From Streptomyces sp. CB01580 (lineage in GTDB: Bacteria > Actinomycetota > Actinomycetes > Streptomycetales > Streptomycetaceae), in assembly GCF_001905795.1 (NCBI RefSeq), contig NZ_LIXJ01000002.1, positions 269,834 to 333,833 of the forward strand: a stretch of 64,000 nt of DNA. The letters run 5' to 3'. The notes under the pieces are model-generated. The model had not been told where the DNA came from, made no database searches, and worked only from the letters and a program-made list of their open reading frames with translations. Positions 61,367 through 64,000 of this stretch are shown piece after piece. Positions within the stretch are counted from its first letter, which is position 1. Each line of letters starts with the position of its first letter. Made by a program: the position numbers and the translations under genes.

Positions 61367-62599
61367 TCAGTCGGCGAAGGCCGTGACACCGTCCTCGGTG
61401 GCGTGCCGGGGCTCCAGCTCCCGCGCCTCGTGCGTCAATGCCGTACGCCGGGCCAGGACGACGACCGCGCCGATCACGGCCGTGGCCGCGGCGACCACGA
61501 ACGGCATGTGGACATTGCTCCACTCCTCGATCTTCGGGGCGAGGTACGGGGCGGCCGCCGCGGCGAACCAGCGGACGAAGTTGTAGCCCGCGCTCGCCAC
61601 CGGGCGCGGGGCGTCCGACACCCCGAGCGCCAGCTCCGTGTAGACCGTGTTGTTCATGCCGATGAAGGCGCCGGAGACGATCGTGCCGACGACGGCGGCG
61701 GTGTGGTCGCCGTACCCCAGGACCAGCAGGTCGACGGCGAGCAGCACCAGCGAGACGCCGAGCACCTTCAACGAGCCGAAGCGCTCCTGGAGCCGCGGGG
61801 CCACGAGCACCGAGAAGACCGCGAGCAGCAGACCCCAGGCGAAGAAGACCGCGCCCGAGCGGTACGGCGTCATGTCCAGTACGAACGGAGTGAACGCCAG
61901 GATCGTGAAGAACGCGTAGTTGTAGAAGAACGCCGAGGCCGCGACGGAGGCCAGGCCGCCGTGGCCGAGCGCCCGGATCGGGTCCAGCAGCGAGGTCTTC
62001 CGGGCGGGCCTGGGCTGCTCCTTCAGGAATGCCGTGATGCAGATGAACCCGATCGCCATCAGCGAGGCCGTGCCGAAGAACGGGTAGCGCCAGCTGGCGT
62101 CACCGAGCAGGGCGCCGAGCAGCGGCCCGCACGCCATGCCCAGGCCGAGCGCCGATTCGTACAGCAGGATCGCCGCCGCGCTGCCGCCCGCCGCCGCGCC
62201 GACGATCACGGCGAGCGAGGTCGACACGAACAGTGCGTTGCCCAGACCCCAGCCGGCCCGGAAGCCGACGAGTTCACCGACGGACGACGAGGTGCCGGAC
62301 AGCGCCGCGAAGACCACTACGAGCGCCAGACCGGCCAGCAGCGTCCTGCGTCCGCCGATCCGGCTGGACACGAAGCCGGTGACGAGCATCGCCACGGCGG
62401 TGATCAGGAAGTACGAGGTGAACAGGAGCGATACCTGACTCGGCGTCGCCTCCAGGCCCTTGGCGATGGACGGCAGGATCGGGTCCACCAGACCGATGCC
62501 CATGAAGGCGACGACCGACGCGCCCGCGGTGGCCCAGACGGCCTTCGGCTGGCGCAGGATGCCGCCTGCTCCCTGATCGAACGGATCCTCTCCCTGCAT
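61367..62599 (-). CDS. major facilitator superfamily transporter (exporter-like)
   Basis: 410 aa, twelve predicted membrane helices, short tails. Near helix 2 the loop RIGGRRTLLAGLALVV is the conserved motif A of MFS proteins, and LLFTSYFLITAVAMLVTG and helix 5 (ESALGLGMACGPLLGALLG) resemble motif C of drug antiporters. It probably exports a small toxic compound. ATG 62599 has GGAGAGCGAG upstream. A small inverted repeat lies 55 nt upstream. The substrate is unknown. Confidence 0.88.
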   Translation of the reverse strand: MQGEDPFDQGAGGILRQPKAVWATAGASVVAFMGIGLVDPILPSIAKGLEATPSQVSLLFTSYFLITAVAMLVTGFVSSRIGGRRTLLAGLALVVVFAALSGTSSSVGELVGFRAGWGLGNALFVSTSLAVIVGAAAGGSAAAILLYESALGLGMACGPLLGALLGDASWRYPFFGTASLMAIGFICITAFLKEQPRPARKTSLLDPIRALGHGGLASVAASAFFYNYAFFTILAFTPFVLDMTPYRSGAVFFAWGLLLAVFSVLVAPRLQERFGSLKVLGVSLVLLAVDLLVLGYGDHTAAVVGTIVSGAFIGMNNTVYTELALGVSDAPRPVASAGYNFVRWFAAAAAPYLAPKIEEWSNVHMPFVVAAATAVIGAVVVLARRTALTHEARELEPRHATEDGVTAFAD

Positions 62600-62654
62600 G
62601 GGGCTTCTCGCTCTCCACTAGGTCACCAGTTCGTTGTGCGTTCCACAGAGTAAG

Positions 62655-62667
62655 TTAGAGAGACTAA
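62655..62667. promoter_or_regulatory. possible operator in the MFS promoter region
   Basis: TTAGAGAGACTAA is a short inverted repeat (TTAG / CTAA) in an AT-rich stretch (62640-62690) unlike the surrounding DNA, between the MFS gene and a divergent gene. No regulator gene is adjacent. Confidence 0.35.
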
Positions 62668-62762
62668 TGAATGCAAGTTACATCTATTTTCCCTGGTGAG
62701 GTCGCGACGCGGACGGATGATCGCCTTGACGCGGCGGCGGTCCTGGAGGACCGTTGGTCGCT

Positions 62763-63401
62763 ATGAGGGGCGAACCCAGTTGCCCGAAGTGCGGAGGCCG
62801 GGTCAGGGCGCCCGGTCTTTTCGCCGACACCTGGCAGTGCTCCGTGCACGGCGGCGTGTACCCGCTGCAGCCGGTCGTGCCGCCCAGCGTCGAGGCGCTG
62901 GGCGTGGTCGTGCGCCGAGCCCGGGTGCCGGTGTGGATGCCCTGGCCGCTGCCGGTGGGCTGGCTGTACACCGGTGTCGCGAGCGCGGGCGACGAACGCA
63001 GCGGCGGCCGGGCGATCGCCGTCGCCTGCTCCGGACCCGGTCCGGTCGGCGGCATGGGGGAGCTGCTGCTCGTCACCGAGGAGCTCGGCGTGGGCCTCGG
63101 GGCGCGGTACGCCGGTGTCGACGGACCGGACCCGGGCCCGTATCTGGACGTCGACGGCCCGCCCGACGTCAAGATGCTCGCCGCCGGACGTCCCACCCCT
63201 CTCTGGCACGTCAAGGGTGCGCCGGAGGACCGCGCGGTCTTCGCGGGCGAGGCGCGCGGGCTCTGGCTCTGGGCGATCGTCTGGCCCGAGCAGTCGGGGC
63301 TGCTGATGTACGACGAGCTGGTGCTCGCGGATCTGCGGGAGGCCGGGGGGGAGATGGACCTCGTGCCGTGCGGGGCGCTCACACCCCGCCTGCTCGACTA
63401 G
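62763..63401 (+). CDS. zinc-ribbon protein, DUF6758-like
   Basis: 212 aa. N-terminal zinc-ribbon-like cluster (CPKCGG..WQCSVHG). The rest is a compact beta/alpha domain with TGVASAGDERSGGRAIAVAC and GLWLWAIVWPEQSGLLMYDE segments and ends TPRLLD. Position between the MFS gene and a PHP gene is common in Streptomyces. The start is ATG 62763 (GTG 62754 possible). Its TAG stop is part of the terminal CTAG of an inverted-repeat element. No function known. Confidence 0.8.
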   Translation: MRGEPSCPKCGGRVRAPGLFADTWQCSVHGGVYPLQPVVPPSVEALGVVVRRARVPVWMPWPLPVGWLYTGVASAGDERSGGRAIAVACSGPGPVGGMGELLLVTEELGVGLGARYAGVDGPDPGPYLDVDGPPDVKMLAAGRPTPLWHVKGAPEDRAVFAGEARGLWLWAIVWPEQSGLLMYDELVLADLREAGGEMDLVPCGALTPRLLD

Positions 63402-63563
63402 TGCCGCTCCCGGCAACGTTTGCCCCGTCGCACCGCCCGGCACGCACGCTCGCGGCGTTGGCCGAAAGCCCACGTAGCCCGCTACGAGGGCTTTCGGCCG
63501 CCTTGCGATCGCACGCACCGGACGCCGCTCCTTCCGGGCAAACCTTGCCGGTCACGGCACTAG
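63398..63563. mobile_element. MITE-like inverted-repeat element, 166 bp
   Basis: The two ends mirror each other: CTAGTGCCG at 63398-63406 and CGGCACTAG at 63555-63563, and the match continues inward (24 of 28 positions, including CCGGCAA and TTTGCCC). The centre is a near-perfect palindrome (GGCCGAAAGCCC..GGGCTTTCGGCC, 63460-63499). No coding sequence fits. Terminal inverted repeats plus lack of a transposase are what define a miniature element. Whether CTAG is a target duplication cannot be decided from one copy. It may also act as a terminator for the preceding gene. Confidence 0.65.
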
Positions 63564-63942
63564 GGCGTGTTTCGAAAGTCCCGTCCGGCCCGCGACGCCT
63601 GGCGCGGCGAGGTGCCGCAGCCTTCGTCGGGCGCCCGACGGGGATTTACGGGACAACCCTTGGGGCTCTCGCCCGTTCCGGGGCCCTGCCCGACAGCGTC
63701 CCGCCGGGCTCCCGGGCGTGGCCGGGTGCTGTTCGAATGCCGGTTATCCTTTGAATGTCCCCTTGAGGGTGCTGAAGATCCTGGTCGGCCTCGACGGCTC
63801 CGCTTCACCCCGCGGCCTCACCGGTGCGGTACGACGCCCGCTGTGAGGCCGCTCCGGCGCCCGCGCGCACCAGGTCTTTCTCGCCGGTCCGGCCAGGATC
63901 TCGAGCGCCCTTCCGTCCGTCCCGAGCCCTGGAGTACGCGTC
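63564..63942. other. intergenic region with a second repeat-like segment
   Basis: GGGCGTGTTTCGAAAGTCCCGTC begins directly at the end of the inverted-repeat element. GTCCCGTC..ACGGGAC (63577 to about 63654) makes a long-range inverted repeat, which recalls repetitive intergenic sequence in Streptomyces. The remainder leads into the PHP gene. Open frames here are proline/arginine-rich and unsupported. Confidence 0.4.
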
Positions 63943-64000
63943 GTGCGCATCGATCTGCACACCCACTCCACCGCCTCGGACGGCACGGACAGCCCCGCCG
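63943..64000 (+). CDS. PHP-domain phosphoesterase, 5' end only
   Basis: GTG 63943, preceded by GGAG, opens VRIDLHTHSTASDGTDSPA, the metal-binding HxH motif and following residues of the PHP domain (as in DNA polymerase III alpha N-terminus and TrpH-type 5'-nucleotide phosphoesterases). Only 19 codons are inside the window. The short N-terminus before HTH indicates a stand-alone PHP protein. Confidence 0.85.
   Translation, partial: MRIDLHTHSTASDGTDSPA

Overview
The window is from a high-GC actinobacterium, almost certainly a Streptomyces. Coding regions have very high third-position GC, GTG and TTG starts are common, and there is a mycothiol biosynthesis gene, a TatB gene, lipoprotein-rich ABC operons, and the actinobacterial families DUF3117, DUF397 and class F sortase. 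About 50 genes are chromosomal housekeeping or transport genes. I found no rRNA, tRNA, CRISPR array, prophage or biosynthetic gene cluster.

Layout. (1) 1-4.6 kb: a sugar ABC importer (permease cut by the window edge, binding lipoprotein), a divergent acetylxylan-esterase-like hydrolase and a LacI-family regulator. A matching 14-bp palindromic site lies in front of both the importer and the regulator gene. (2) 4.7-10.8 kb: a MarR regulator with its own operator, an orphan LpqW-type solute-binding lipoprotein carrying a collagen-like insert, and typA. (3) 11-24.3 kb: two complete five-gene oligopeptide importers of the BldK/Dpp type, one after the other, separated by a small secreted protein on the opposite strand. 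(4) 24.5-32.4 kb: a membrane protein, an S9 peptidase, a small membrane protein, mshB, a DUF6113-like membrane protein and a peptidoglycan-binding-domain protein. (5) 32.4-36 kb: an accessory island with gene fragments (sensor kinase, HTH protein, DUF397), a class F sortase, a secreted repeat protein with a repeated C-terminal motif, and a truncated siderophore-binding gene behind an iron-box-like site. (6) 36-43 kb: SirB1-type protein, GNAT, fdxA-dapC, two exported or membrane proteins, dapE. (7) 43-50 kb: LOG-family protein, FolP2-type protein, DivIVA-like protein, 3-methyladenine glycosylase, enoyl-CoA hydratase, DUF3117, O-methyltransferase. (8) 48.7-60.2 kb: sigE, anti-sigma factor, htrA, tatB, then mrp, DUF1003, MgtE-N/CBS, a lipoprotein, a conserved hypothetical and corA. 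(9) 60.6-64 kb: suppressor-of-fused-domain protein, MFS exporter, zinc-ribbon protein, a MITE-like inverted repeat and the start of a PHP-domain gene.

The gene order typA, lpqW-like, mshB, small membrane protein, fdxA, aminotransferase, dapE, LOG, folP2, DivIVA-like, tagA, DUF3117, O-methyltransferase, sigE, anti-sigma, htrA, tatB, mrp, DUF1003, MgtE-N, corA follows, as I remember it, the Mycobacterium tuberculosis stretch Rv1165 to Rv1239c. The peptide importers and the sortase/fragment island are insertions in that ancient backbone. Several genes have a TANNNT -10-like box ending only 5-7 nt before the start codon, which implies leaderless mRNAs. Short tandem repeats that start at, or copy, the 3' ends of genes are another recurring trait of this window.
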